Source of the DNA: Pseudomonadota bacterium
GTDB lineage: Bacteria; Pseudomonadota; Alphaproteobacteria; Caulobacterales; Caulobacteraceae
Direction: 5' to 3'
Assembly (NCBI GenBank): GCA_963205005.1
Contig: CAUJHW010000070.1
Coordinates: 58,807 to 122,806, forward strand
Length of the DNA stretch: 64,000 bases
The translations under genes were made by a program, and so were the position numbers. Below, in pieces: positions 7,821 to 16,872 of this stretch. How positions within the stretch are numbered: the first letter of the stretch is position 1; each line of letters opens with the position of its first letter. Below the pieces are notes generated by a model. The model saw only the letters and a program-made list of their open reading frames with translations, was not told the origin of the DNA and ran no database searches.

Positions 7821-9905
7821 ATGTCCAAGTTCAATCGTTCCAAGATGCGGCTCGTGGCCCCGAGCGTGGAGCCGGCCACGCCGGACCGCACGCCGGTCGC
7901 CTATGCGCTGCGCGATCTCGCCGTGGCGCCGGAGAACCTCCGCTTCGCCGAGCCGGCGGACGACGGGATCGGCGAGCTCGCCGAGACCATCTTCGCCGCC
8001 GGCGTCCTGCAGCCCCTAACGGTGCGCCCGGGTCGCGGCGAGGAACGCGCCGGCATGGTGCTCGACGGCCGCCGCCGGCTGCTGGCGCTGGGCGTGCTCT
8101 GCGAGGCCGGCCGGATCGCCGACGACTATCCGGTGAGCTGCTTCGTCGAGACCGACGTCGCCCGCCAGGCGGCGGCCGTGGTGCTCACCAACACGGCTGT
8201 ACCCGTGCATCTGGCGGACGTGATCGTGGCCATCGGCAAGATGCTGAAGGCCAGGCTCACCATCCCGGCCATCTCCGGCGCGCTGGGCTACGGCGAGATC
8301 GAGGTCCGCCGCCTCGCGGCCCTCTCGGAACTGCATCCGAAGGCGCTCGAGGCCCTGAAGGCGGGCCGCTGCTCGCTGCGGCAGGCCAAGCTGCTCGCCC
8401 GGCTCCCGGACCGGGACGCGCAGGGCGAGATCGCCGAGGCCGCCCTGAACGGCTTCGGCTTCCAGGAGTGGCGGGTCGCCGAGCGGCTGGACGCGGGCCA
8501 GGTGACCATCCACGACCGGCGCTTCGCCTTCGTGGGGCCCGAGCGCTACGCCGCCGCGGGCGGCCGGCTCGAGAGCGACCTCTTCGGTGAGCGGGCGGAC
8601 GTCGTGCTGGATCCCGACCGCCTGCAGGCGGCCTGGACCGCACGCGCCGAGGCGATCGCCCGGGGGCTGGCCGACGGCCGCGGCTGGCAGGTCCATGTCA
8701 CCGTCGATGAGTTCGACGTCGAGGACGAGGGGCTCGAGCCCTTCGGCGACGGCTACGGCATGGAGCTGGAGGGCGAGGAGCGGGAGGCTTGGCGGACGGC
8801 GGCCGCGGCGGCCCGGGCGGCGCGCGATGCGCTCGCCGCGCGCGACCTCGTCGAGGCGGACTGCGACGGCGACATCGCCGCCTACCTCGCCGCCCGGCTG
8901 GCGGAGGACCAGGCCGAGGCGCCCACGCGAGAGGTGCGCCTCGTGGCGGTCTTCGCCGATGCGACCACCGGGCTCGACGTCCGCGCCTGGGGCCCGCCCG
9001 CCCCCGTCGTGGAGACGGACGAGGAACAGCCCGCGCCGACGGACGATGATGAGGATGCGGACGGTCCGCCCCGGCCCGCGCCGCGCCTGTTCGCGGTCAC
9101 GGCCGCGCCGGTCGCGGTGGCGCCGGTCGTCGAGGTGGAGGGCGTGAACCACGGCCTGCACGAGCTGCGCACGGACGTCGCCACCCGCGCCCTCATCCGG
9201 GCGCTGGCGGACGACCCCGTCGCCTCCCTGGTGGCGGTCGTGGCGCGGCTGTTCTGCGTCCTGGTGCTGCACCAGGGCGTCGGCCGGGGCGGCGCAGGCG
9301 CGCTCAGCCTCGCGGCCGAAGCCTACAGCCGCGCGCGGACGCCGGCGATCCCGGAGCTGGACGGGGAGGTGCGCCGCAGGCTGGCCGACCGGCGGGAAGC
9401 GTGGGTCGCCTCGGGCCTCTCGCCCATCGCCTGGGTGGCGGCCCTGGACGCCGAGACGCGGATGGCGCTGCTCGCGGAACTCGCGGCCCTGAGCCTCGAC
9501 CTTCGGGAAGAGCGGACGACCAGCGTGCGCCGCGGGGCGCGGGCCGAGGCGGTGGAGATCGCCGCCCTCTGCCACGCCGACGTGACGCGGCACTGGACGC
9601 CGGACGCGATGTTCCTGGCCGCCCATCCGAAGGCCAAGCTGCTCGCCATGCTGGCCGAGATGGGCGCCGAGGCGCCGCTGGCCGCCGGCGCGCGCAAGGA
9701 CGAGCTCGTGGCCCTGGTGGCCGAGCGGGCCGCCGAACGCCGCTGGGCTCCGGCCTACCTCAGCTGGGCCGCCGAACCGCCGCAGGCCGGCGACGATGAC
9801 GAGCCGCCGCCGGACGCGCCGGACGGATCGCCTGACGCCGAGGCGGCGGGCCAGCCCGAGGTCGAGCCTTCGGCTTCGGACGACGCCGCGCCGCGCGCGG
9901 CCTGA
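7821..9905 (+). CDS. ParB/RepB-family nuclease-domain protein
   Basis: A 694-residue protein. The N-terminal ParB-like domain (about 25-130) has LAETIFAAGVLQPLTVRPG and VLDGRRRLLAL, the ParB box I and II region. A helical KorB/ParB-type DNA-binding segment follows (about 130-230). The remaining 450 residues are acidic and Ala-rich without a recognised domain. Long ParB-like proteins of this type are carried by large plasmids and ICEs and differ from chromosomal ParB, which is about 300 residues. There is no ParA beside it. It probably forms an operon with the toprim gene. A role in partition or DNA metabolism of the element is inferred. Confidence 0.75.
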   Translation: MSKFNRSKMRLVAPSVEPATPDRTPVAYALRDLAVAPENLRFAEPADDGIGELAETIFAAGVLQPLTVRPGRGEERAGMVLDGRRRLLALGVLCEAGRIADDYPVSCFVETDVARQAAAVVLTNTAVPVHLADVIVAIGKMLKARLTIPAISGALGYGEIEVRRLAALSELHPKALEALKAGRCSLRQAKLLARLPDRDAQGEIAEAALNGFGFQEWRVAERLDAGQVTIHDRRFAFVGPERYAAAGGRLESDLFGERADVVLDPDRLQAAWTARAEAIARGLADGRGWQVHVTVDEFDVEDEGLEPFGDGYGMELEGEEREAWRTAAAAARAARDALAARDLVEADCDGDIAAYLAARLAEDQAEAPTREVRLVAVFADATTGLDVRAWGPPAPVVETDEEQPAPTDDDEDADGPPRPAPRLFAVTAAPVAVAPVVEVEGVNHGLHELRTDVATRALIRALADDPVASLVAVVARLFCVLVLHQGVGRGGAGALSLAAEAYSRARTPAIPELDGEVRRRLADRREAWVASGLSPIAWVAALDAETRMALLAELAALSLDLREERTTSVRRGARAEAVEIAALCHADVTRHWTPDAMFLAAHPKAKLLAMLAEMGAEAPLAAGARKDELVALVAERAAERRWAPAYLSWAAEPPQAGDDDEPPPDAPDGSPDAEAAGQPEVEPSASDDAAPRAA

Positions 9906-10090
9906 GCGCGCGCCGGGGCCGGACGCCCTTCGCGAGCATCGAGGGTTCCGCGCCTGTGACGCGGGCGCGCCTCGGTGCGGGCACGTCTGGAGCACGTCCC
10001 GCCGCCATCGGCGGCGGCTCCCACCGCGGTCCGGCCTTCGGCCGACGGCGTCGTTGCGGTCGCTCCGGGACGGCGCCGTCCCCCTGGGGT

Positions 10091-10402
10091 TCAGCCGAGG
10101 TCCGGCAGATCGGCGTCGGGGGCGACGGCGGCGACGATGTCGGCGTGTTCGGCCTCGCGGGCGGCGCGGGCCACGTTGAGCCGCACGAACAGGCGGGCGC
10201 CGCGGTTCTCGCGCAGCACGGCCTCCACCTCCGGCCGCGCCCGGTGAAGGCTGCGGGCGGCCGCACAGAGCAGGAAGCGGCGCCGCGGCGGCGCGCCCAC
10301 CACGGCGACGAGATTTCCGGCGGTGACCGGCAGCTCCTCGAGGCTGGCGCGGCGGTAACGGTACTGGGCGCCCGAGGCGCCGGGAATGTCGATGAAGTCC
10401 AT
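10091..10402 (-). CDS. Hypothetical protein
   Basis: A 103-residue, Arg/Ala-rich protein beginning MDFIDIPGASGAQ. No known domain is recognised. It stands alone on the minus strand between the ParB-like and GcrA-like genes, with 185 bases to the former. The codon bias looks coding and the same region on the plus strand shows only a low-complexity frame. Function unknown. Confidence 0.5.
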   Translation of the reverse strand: MDFIDIPGASGAQYRYRRASLEELPVTAGNLVAVVGAPPRRRFLLCAAARSLHRARPEVEAVLRENRGARLFVRLNVARAAREAEHADIVAAVAPDADLPDLG

Positions 10403-10540
10403 GGAGGCCCCAGCCTAGCGTCCGCGCCGCGGGCGCGCCACGGCGGCAGGCGGCCAAGCGCTGAATTGGCGCAAGGGGCGGGAGGCGAAGGAAGGGCGGG
10501 TGGCGGGCGAGCCGAACGGGCTCGTCGAAGGAGCATCGCC

Positions 10541-11008
10541 ATGCCGCGCAGCACCTCATGGACCGACGACCGCATCGAGATTCTGACCCAACTCTGGCGG
10601 GACGGGCGCAGCGCCTCGGCCATCGCCCGCGAACTGGGCGGCGTCACCCGCAACGCCGTCATCGGCAAGGTCCACCGCCTGGGCCTCAGCGGGCGGGCCA
10701 CGCCCGCGCGGCCGGGAACCCGCCGCCCACGCGCGCCGAAGGCCGAGCGTCCCGCCGCCAGATCGCGCCGCATGCCGGTTGCGAAGCCCTGGCCGGTCGT
10801 GGTCGAGCCTGTCCCGCTGGCGGGGACGTCCGACGTCGCCTCGATCGGGCCGCACATGTGCCGCTGGCCGATCGGGGACCCCAGGGCCGACAGCTTCGCC
10901 CTGTGCGGCCGCGCGGCCGTCCGCGGCGCCTACTGCGCGCCGCATGGGGCGATCGCCTATCGGCCCACCGCCCCCGACCACCTGCTGCGGCTCGCCGGGC
11001 TCCGCTGA
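10541..11008 (+). CDS. GcrA-family cell cycle regulator paralogue
   Basis: A 155-residue GcrA-type protein. The N-terminal DNA-binding domain (about 6-50) is typical, with WTDDRIEILTQLW and GGVTRNAVIGKVHRLGLSGR. After a basic linker, the C-terminal sigma-factor-interacting part has MCRWPIGDPRAD and a Cys/His cluster (CGRAAVRGAYCAPHG). In Caulobacter, GcrA binds RNA polymerase sigma70 and activates promoters methylated at GANTC by CcrM. This copy sits among plasmid-like genes, so it is probably an accessory paralogue rather than the core gene. A Shine-Dalgarno (GAAGGAG) precedes the ATG. The ArdC gene follows after 35 bases. Confidence 0.88.
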   Translation: MPRSTSWTDDRIEILTQLWRDGRSASAIARELGGVTRNAVIGKVHRLGLSGRATPARPGTRRPRAPKAERPAARSRRMPVAKPWPVVVEPVPLAGTSDVASIGPHMCRWPIGDPRADSFALCGRAAVRGAYCAPHGAIAYRPTAPDHLLRLAGLR

Positions 11009-11043
11009 GCCCATTCCCCCACCGTCATTCGAAGGAGGCCGCC

Positions 11044-11955
11044 ATGCCTCGCGATTGCACGCGACCCGACCTCTACGCGCGCGTCACCCAGGCCATCGTC
11101 GCCGACCTGGAGGCGGGCGTCCGGCCCTGGACCAAGCCATGGACCTCGCCCGCCGCCGGCGGCCAGGTGTGCCGGCCGCTGCGCGCCTGCGGCCAACCCT
11201 ACAGCGGCGTCAATGTCCTGCTGCTCTGGTCCGAGGCCCTGGCGCGCGGCTTCTCGGCCGCGACGTGGATGACCTTCCGCCAGGCGCTGGCGCTGGGCGG
11301 CCAGGTCCGCCGGGGCGAACACGGCGCGACCGTGGTCTACGCCAATCGCATCCGCCGCACCGAACGGCGCTCCGACGGCGGCGAGGTGGAGCGGTCGGTC
11401 CCGTTCCTGAAGGCCTACACGGTCTTCAACGTGGAGCAGATCGACGGCCTGCCGCCGGAGTACCGGCCAAAGCCCGCGGCGCCCGTGGCGCCGGAGCGGC
11501 GCATCGCGCACGCCCATCGCTTCTTCGAGGCGACCGGCGCGTGCATCCGCTACGGAGGCGACGAGGCCTACTATGCGCCCGGCCGGGACCACATCCAGAT
11601 GCCGGCGGACTCGAGCTTCCCCGACATCGTCGACTTCTACGCCACCCTGGGCCACGAGTGCGTCCACTGGACCCGCCATCCGACGCGGCTCGCGCGGGAC
11701 TTCGGGCGCAAGCGCTGGGGCGACGCCGGCTATGCGTGCGAGGAGCTCGTCGCCGAACTCGGCGCGGCTTTCCTCTGCGCGGACCTCGGCCTGGACCTGC
11801 GACCTCGCCGCGACCACGCCGACTACATCGCCGACTGGCTGGCGGTGCTGAAGAACGACAAGCGGCTGATCTTCTCGGCCGCCGCCCACGCGCAGAAGGC
11901 CTGCGACTTCCTGCACGGCCTGCAGCCCGCCGCGGGGGCGGACGAGGGCGGATGA
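11044..11955 (+). CDS. ArdC-like antirestriction protein (ssDNA-binding N domain plus zincin)
   Basis: A 303-residue protein with the ArdC/DUF1738 layout. The N-terminal single-strand-DNA-binding domain (about 5-130) includes PWTKPWTSP, and a C-terminal zincin-like metallopeptidase domain carries the HExxH motif as GHECVHWTRH, with a downstream Glu in CEELVAELGAAF. ArdC proteins protect incoming conjugative DNA from restriction. It follows the GcrA-like gene closely with an AAGGAGG ribosome site before the ATG, and is followed by a strong hairpin terminator, so the two probably form one transcript. Confidence 0.88.
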   Translation: MPRDCTRPDLYARVTQAIVADLEAGVRPWTKPWTSPAAGGQVCRPLRACGQPYSGVNVLLLWSEALARGFSAATWMTFRQALALGGQVRRGEHGATVVYANRIRRTERRSDGGEVERSVPFLKAYTVFNVEQIDGLPPEYRPKPAAPVAPERRIAHAHRFFEATGACIRYGGDEAYYAPGRDHIQMPADSSFPDIVDFYATLGHECVHWTRHPTRLARDFGRKRWGDAGYACEELVAELGAAFLCADLGLDLRPRRDHADYIADWLAVLKNDKRLIFSAAAHAQKACDFLHGLQPAAGADEGG

Positions 11956-11988
11956 GGCTTGCCCTCTGCCGACTGGCGATCACATTGA

Positions 11989-12019
11989 AAGGCCGCGCCG
12001 CATCCTGCGGCGCGGCCTT
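11989..12019 (+). terminator. Terminator hairpin after ardC
   Basis: A perfect 14-bp inverted repeat (AAGGCCGCGCCGCA / TGCGGCGCGGCCTT) with a 3-base loop lies 34 bases after the ArdC stop. The flanking A and T runs are short, but stem strength and position fit a rho-independent terminator. Confidence 0.75.
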
Positions 12020-12035
12020 CGTCCTCGCGCATTCC

Positions 12036-12287
12036 ATGGCCGAGAACCCCGAGCTGCAGGCCGTCCTGGATCGGCTGCGCCGCGTCGTCGATGATGGCGA
12101 GGCGGCGGTCGCAGGGTTCGCCGGCGTGATCCTGCAGGCCTACGCCGATCGGATCAGACCCGAGCAGGCGTTGTTGCTGGAGCGCTGGATGACCTGCGTC
12201 GCCGCTGCAGCCGAAGAGCTGGGCCAGGACGCCGATCAGCAAGCGATCCTGAGGCGCGCACGTGAGATCGAGGCGCAGCTGAGCTGA
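12036..12287 (+). CDS. Small helical hypothetical protein
   Basis: An 83-residue, mostly helical protein beginning MAENPELQAVLDRLRR. No domain is recognised. The ATG at 12036 is chosen because the longer frame from 11952 runs through the terminator hairpin and reads as low complexity. No strong Shine-Dalgarno is seen. Function unknown. Confidence 0.5.
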   Translation: MAENPELQAVLDRLRRVVDDGEAAVAGFAGVILQAYADRIRPEQALLLERWMTCVAAAAEELGQDADQQAILRRAREIEAQLS

Positions 12288-12664
12288 GGGGCGTGCCCCC
12301 GCCAAGGCCGGGCCGGGCTCTTCTCACCTGCGGCTCCCGGAGCCCCGTTCCGGGTCTCCGCCCATTCGGGTGCCGATCCCGCACGCGGACCGTGGCGCCT
12401 CTGAGAAATGGCGGGGCGGCTGAAGCTCAGCACCCGGCGCGACGCGCGCCGGACGGCGCGCCCGCCTCTGCGGGCGGGCGCAGCACCCCCACACAACGAC
12501 CTCTCACCCTGTCACGTCACCCCGGGCGTCAACGGCCTCCGGCCGTTCCCCTCCGCTTCGCGAGAGGCGCTCCGCTCCGGTGACCCCCAGGGACCCCGAC
12601 GTGGCCAGGGCGGAGGTCGTTGCGCGTGGGCGCACCGGCGTTTCCCTCATCACGGAGTCGTCCG
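12288..12664. other. Intergenic stretch without a supported gene
   Basis: About 375 bases without a convincing coding frame. The sequence is GC-rich with several short inverted repeats (for example around 12440-12485 and 12535-12575), which may be structured leader or terminator sequence. A GGAG at 12653-12656 is the ribosome site for the ATG at 12665. Confidence 0.5.
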
Positions 12665-12770
12665 ATGACCTTCTCCCTTCACGCCTTCTCCTCTTCCGTC
12701 GGATGCGGCCCTGGAAGATCCCCGTCCGCATCCGACGGAAGAGGCCCTCGTCCAGCTGGGCCACGCCATC
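12665..12770 (+). pseudogene. Apparent 5' end of the DUF2493 gene, out of frame
   Basis: A well-placed ribosome site (GGAG at 12653-12656) leads to an ATG at 12665 encoding MTFSLHAF. The frame then becomes low complexity, while the +1 frame reads LPSDAALEDPRPHPTEEA up to and through the ATG at 12771 without a stop. The two together look like the natural N terminus broken by a one-base frameshift around 12685-12695. It could be a mutation, a sequencing error or programmed shifting. Confidence 0.5.
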
Positions 12771-13580
12771 ATGACCGAGCTCGTCGACCTCGTCGGCGGC
12801 ACCGCCCTGGAGGACGTCCAGGCGATCCTCTGCGAAGGCCTGATCGGCGCCTTCCATTCGGTGGCCGGACGGATCGAGCGGGAGGCCGAGCGCGGTCGCG
12901 ACCGCATGCGCTGGCTCGAGCGTGACTTCGACGGGTCGGAGGTGGCCGACACCGAGCTGCAGGAAGCCACCCGGGCGACGCGATCGTTGGACGTGGCGCA
13001 GGCGGCGGCCGAGCTGGTCCGGGACGCAGCGTCCGAGGCCTACACGACCATGACCGGCGAGGTCTGGACCGCGTGGCGCGGCAGCCGGCGCGGCACGTTC
13101 CTCACTGCGGCCCAGCTGGAGGCCAAGACGGCGATCCGCGCGCTTGAGCGGCGCAAGTCCGGCGAGGCGGAAATCACCGGTCCCGTGGTGGCCTTCCGCG
13201 CGGCCCCGATGGCAGACACCGCCGAGGATGCACAGCGGATCTTCGATGCGCTGAACTGGGCTCAGAGCCAATGGCCGGACATGGTGCTCGCCACTACCGG
13301 AGCCAAGGGCGCGGAGAAGGTCGCCATCCGCTGGGCGCAGCAGAAGAAGGTGACGCTGGTGCTCGCCCGCGCCGACTTCGATCGGTTCCAGAAGGCGGCG
13401 CCGTTCCGCGCCAATGACGACCTGCTCGCGCTGGAGCCCGCCTGCTGCCTGACGCTGGCGCAGTCGCTCGACGAAGGCCGACGGGCCCAGTCGCATCCGT
13501 TCGGGCCGGCGGTCAACCTGGCGCAGCAGGCCGGAGCCCGCGGGCTCCGGCACATGGCGATCCGGGCCAGGACGGCCTGA
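12771..13580 (+). CDS. DUF2493 (SLOG-like) domain protein
   Basis: A 269-residue protein. The helical N-terminal part includes DGSEVADTELQEATRATR. The C-terminal DUF2493/YspA-like Rossmann region (about 145-215) includes MVLATTGAKGAEKVAIRWA, resembling SLOG nucleotide- or ligand-binding folds. Such genes are common on alphaproteobacterial plasmids and ICEs next to ParB and ArdC; the molecular role is unknown. No ribosome site precedes this ATG. Coding character continues upstream in the same frame to 12669, while the proper ribosome site serves a different frame, so the gene may be disrupted or need frameshifting. Confidence 0.7.
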   Translation: MTELVDLVGGTALEDVQAILCEGLIGAFHSVAGRIEREAERGRDRMRWLERDFDGSEVADTELQEATRATRSLDVAQAAAELVRDAASEAYTTMTGEVWTAWRGSRRGTFLTAAQLEAKTAIRALERRKSGEAEITGPVVAFRAAPMADTAEDAQRIFDALNWAQSQWPDMVLATTGAKGAEKVAIRWAQQKKVTLVLARADFDRFQKAAPFRANDDLLALEPACCLTLAQSLDEGRRAQSHPFGPAVNLAQQAGARGLRHMAIRARTA

Positions 13581-13603
13581 TCGTCTGATCCAGACCCACC
13601 TCC

Positions 13604-13637
13604 ACCCGCTCGGCTCCGGCCGGGCGGGTTTCTTGTT
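13604..13637 (+). terminator. Rho-independent terminator after DUF2493 gene
   Basis: A hairpin with stem ACCCGCTCGG / CCGGGCGGGT (one G-T pair) and a 6-base loop is followed by TTTCTTGTTTC, 24 bases after the DUF2493 stop. Confidence 0.75.
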
Positions 13638-13861
13638 TCGGCCGCGCGCCGTGTCCGACTCGGATTAGATCTCTGGAAGGTCTCGAATCTGCCTAATTTG
13701 CTCACGTTTTCTGACGTTTGATTTCACTGAGCTTGACCATGAATTTTGAGGCTTAGGGCAAGATAAAAGAGGTGTGTTCGCCTCGCTTTTGCTTCATCAT
13801 TTCGGACAGTTGGCCGTCGGCTAGAGCGCCTTGGTAAGTTGCGACGACGCAGGCCCGCGGA

Positions 13862-15136
13862 ATGACACCCCTATCTGTCAGGACACCTAAAATGTCAGTC
13901 CGTGAGGCCGTCGGCGCCCGTTTGAACATCGCCGGAAGCCCTGAGGATGTGGATCGCATCGTACGGCTTCCCTACACGCTGAAACGGGACAGCGGCGGCG
14001 TCCGTCTCGGCATGATGCAGCGTCTGTCGGCGTCCCGACTCTTCGCCTACGGTGATCGCGCCGGCGTGCTTCGATCCGCCCAGAAGCGTTCGGGCCGAGC
14101 CTTCCGGCTGGACGTCCGCCAGCGGGTGATCGTGAAGGCCCTAGTGTCACGGCACATGGGCCGTGGCGTCGCGCGCGGGGCAGCGCTCGCGGCGCACATA
14201 GCCTACCTCGGCCGCTCCGGTGCGGGTCTGGAAGGAGCCCGTCCCGACTTCTTCGACGCCCGATCCGATGCGGCGGATCCCACAACCGCGACGGTGGGAT
14301 GGGAGGCGGACCGACACCACTTCCGTTTCATCATCTCGCCGGAGCACGGGGACCGATTGGCCGATCTTCGCAACTACACGCGCGATGTCATGACCCGTGT
14401 GGCTGGCGACCTCGGACAGCCCGGCCTCCAATGGGTCGCGACCTGCCACTACGACACCGACCAGCCGCATGCCCACGTCCTGGTGAGAGGTCGAAAGCCG
14501 AACGGCAAGGACCTTGTCATTCCGCGCCACTACATCTCGGTCGGTTTCCGCATGCGAGCACAGGAGGTCGCCCAAGAGCGGCTCGGCGATCTCTCACGAG
14601 CCGATGCGGAACGGCGGATCTGGCGGGAGACCCAAGCCGACCGATTCACGGGGTTCGACCGGCGGCTGCTGCAGGCTGCTGACGCCAATCTGGAGGTCGA
14701 TGACGGAGTGGGCGTGACGGGTGCCTGGGCCGCCCTCAGCCGCGGCCGGCTGCGTCACCTGGAAACCCTCGGGCTTGTCGTCAGGCATGGGCGCCGCTAC
14801 CGGATCGACCCGTCGTTGGAAAACAAGCTTCGGACGCTGCAGCTACGGCGTGACGTCATCCGTACGCTGCATCTGCGGCGCCTCCAGTCTGGTCGTGAAC
14901 TGCGCGAAATGGGCGATGCGCCTCTCAAGGGCCAGGTCGTGAAGGCGGGACAGCACGACGAGCTCGGTGCGTCGAGATGGTTGATCGTCCGCAGCGCAGA
15001 CGACGTCGAACACTTCGCGCGACTGAAGCTTGGTCAGACTGCAGCGGCCGTCGGTCGGCAAGTTGAGCTGAGCCCCACGCCAAAGGGTGCGCAGATCGAC
15101 AGCCTCGGTCGCGGAAGCGATCTCAGTCGCGGGTGA
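13862..15136 (+). CDS. VirD2/RlxS-type relaxase, apparently truncated
   Basis: A 424-residue relaxase-like protein. The conserved core runs from about residue 87 (RVIVKALVSRH) through HHFRFIISPEHGDRL to the catalytic-site histidines in CHYDTDQPHAHVLVRG (His196, His203, His205). A partial DUF3363-like region follows (about 275-420). Relatives extend well beyond this with a complete DUF3363 domain, so the C terminus is probably lost. The first 50 residues are unlike the family, and translation may begin at MMQRLSASR. No ribosome site is obvious and no oriT or accessory gene is beside it. It is probably a remnant of an older conjugative element. Confidence 0.65.
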   Translation: MTPLSVRTPKMSVREAVGARLNIAGSPEDVDRIVRLPYTLKRDSGGVRLGMMQRLSASRLFAYGDRAGVLRSAQKRSGRAFRLDVRQRVIVKALVSRHMGRGVARGAALAAHIAYLGRSGAGLEGARPDFFDARSDAADPTTATVGWEADRHHFRFIISPEHGDRLADLRNYTRDVMTRVAGDLGQPGLQWVATCHYDTDQPHAHVLVRGRKPNGKDLVIPRHYISVGFRMRAQEVAQERLGDLSRADAERRIWRETQADRFTGFDRRLLQAADANLEVDDGVGVTGAWAALSRGRLRHLETLGLVVRHGRRYRIDPSLENKLRTLQLRRDVIRTLHLRRLQSGRELREMGDAPLKGQVVKAGQHDELGASRWLIVRSADDVEHFARLKLGQTAAAVGRQVELSPTPKGAQIDSLGRGSDLSRG

Positions 15137-15354
15137 GACACACGTCCGCCGCGACGTCACGATCAGCAGCGGGCGACGACGCAAAAAACGCGTCAATCGC
15201 CCTGTTTGGGATGGTCGCGAACCTCTGCGTGATCTGCCATCTGGCGCCAACGCGGGTCGATTATGCCGTAGAGGTGGCACATCTGCGAAGCCTAGCAGGC
15301 GTGCGCGAACGCGCCATGCTGCTGCGCGATTGTCCAAGGGAAGAAGAGGCAGCG

Positions 15355-15732
15355 ATGCGTTCTCGTCTAAGCGCGGCAGGACTGCGCGACCTTGAGGTGC
15401 TCGCCAAGGTGCTGGTCGAGACCTGCGTGCGGAACTCCGAACTCGAGAACCTCCATGCCGGGACCTTCCCGTCATCGCAGGCTGGCGACTTTAGCGACGT
15501 GAAGGTGGTCACGCCATATGGGGAGATTCCTTGGGCTCGCCTCTCGCGCATCTCCGACGCGGAGATGAAGGTGCTGATGGTCGACGTCGTCGACAGGGTC
15601 TTCACCTACTTCCGCTACCCCGAGGAATTCGGCCGGATAGGCGGCGCCGCTCGATGGGATCGTCCCAAGCTTCATCCGGATTTGATGCGTGCGATCCGCC
15701 GACGGCGAGCCCGGGCGCGACGTGACGACTGA
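15355..15732 (+). CDS. Hypothetical protein
   Basis: A 125-residue protein starting MRSRLSAAGLRDLEV after a good ribosome site (AAGAAGAGG). No domain is recognised. It has a basic C-terminal tail (RRRRARARR). A longer frame from a GTG at 15133, overlapping the relaxase stop, is open but its N-terminal part looks non-coding. It converges with the Fic gene, with only 18 bases between the stops. Confidence 0.5.
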   Translation: MRSRLSAAGLRDLEVLAKVLVETCVRNSELENLHAGTFPSSQAGDFSDVKVVTPYGEIPWARLSRISDAEMKVLMVDVVDRVFTYFRYPEEFGRIGGAARWDRPKLHPDLMRAIRRRRARARRDD

Positions 15733-15750
15733 GCCCACGCTTGCCGACCC

Positions 15751-16872
15751 TTAGACGGCTTGGACATTGCCGAGCAGGTCGAGCAGGGCTCGGTTCATGT
15801 AGTAGCTCTCCCGGCCGAGCTTGTGCTTCCGCATCAGCCCAATGCGGGTGAGTTCGTCGAGATATCGCGTCGCGGTGATGCGGCTGACCCCGAGGTCGCG
15901 CTCCACGAAGGCGATCTTGCTGTAGGGGTGGCTGAACATGTTGTTCAGCAGGTCCTGGCTGTAGATCCGGGGCAGTTCGCGGCGCATCCGCACCTTGTGA
16001 TCGAGCATGAGATCCCGGATGCGGTGGACGAGCCGAGTGGTTTGCCCGGCCGTCTGCTCGACGCCGTCGAGCATGTAGATCAACCACTCTTCCCAGACGC
16101 CGTCCGTCCGAACCGCCTGAAGGAGCCGATAGTAGTCGGCCTTGTTCTGGTTGATGTAGCGAGAGAGGTAGAGGACGGGCGTGCCGAGGAGCCCCTCCTT
16201 CACCAGATAGAGGATGTTGAGGATGCGGCCGGTCCGGCCGTTCCCATCGTAGAAGGGATGGATCGTTTCGAACTGGTGATGGATCACCGCCATCTTCACC
16301 AGGGGATCGAGATCGACATCGAGCCCACCGTTCAGAAACGCCTCCAGGTTCGCCATCAGCGATGCGATTTCCTCGTAGCTCTGAGGCGGCGTGAAGACGA
16401 CTTCGCCCGTCTTGTCGTTCTTGAGCGCGGTCCCGGGGAGGCGGCGAAAGCCCGCCTGATTCTGCTCCAGGGTCGCCTGCATCGCGAGGATGTCGTTGAT
16501 TGTGATCAGCCCCGTTTCGCGGATCTTCTGGAAGCCCTCGCGCAAGGCGCGGGCGTAGGCGTAGACCTCCTTGGCGGCGACGCTCGCAAATCGGTTTGCA
16601 ACGTCATCGCTTCGGTAGAGATCGTCATGGGTGGTGACGATGTTCTCGATCGCGGAGCTGTCCTTCGCCTCCTGCAGCGAAAGCGTGTTGATCAGGATCG
16701 CTTCATTGGGGACCAGGCCTGCGGCGCCCTTCAACTCGGCCAAGGCGCGGTGCGCGCTCGCGAGTTTCTTCAGAACACGCTTCGTTTCCAAGTCGACCGA
16801 AAGCGGCAGCACCGGTGGGACGTGGCTAGCGACCAAACCCATATGAAGCTCACATGTATAGGAATCGGCCAT
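15751..16872 (-). CDS. Fic-family protein (AMP transferase) with C-terminal winged helix
   Basis: A 373-residue Fic protein. The active-site loop HPFYDGNGRTGR starts at His205 and is intact. An N-terminal inhibitory helix of the class II type has S72-xxx-E76-N77, so activity is probably autoinhibited until relieved. The C-terminal 70 residues form a winged helix-turn-helix (VERDLGVSRITATRYLDELT). Fic enzymes usually transfer AMP to hydroxyl side chains; the target is unknown. Three evenly spaced TGTATAG half sites overlap its start, suggesting autoregulation through the C-terminal domain. Confidence 0.88.
   Translation of the reverse strand: MADSYTCELHMGLVASHVPPVLPLSVDLETKRVLKKLASAHRALAELKGAAGLVPNEAILINTLSLQEAKDSSAIENIVTTHDDLYRSDDVANRFASVAAKEVYAYARALREGFQKIRETGLITINDILAMQATLEQNQAGFRRLPGTALKNDKTGEVVFTPPQSYEEIASLMANLEAFLNGGLDVDLDPLVKMAVIHHQFETIHPFYDGNGRTGRILNILYLVKEGLLGTPVLYLSRYINQNKADYYRLLQAVRTDGVWEEWLIYMLDGVEQTAGQTTRLVHRIRDLMLDHKVRMRRELPRIYSQDLLNNMFSHPYSKIAFVERDLGVSRITATRYLDELTRIGLMRKHKLGRESYYMNRALLDLLGNVQAV

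Noticed and set aside
8016..10559. Long minus-strand frame of 847 codons
   Set aside because: It is the antisense shadow of the ParB-like gene and reads as low-complexity Arg/Gly/Pro.
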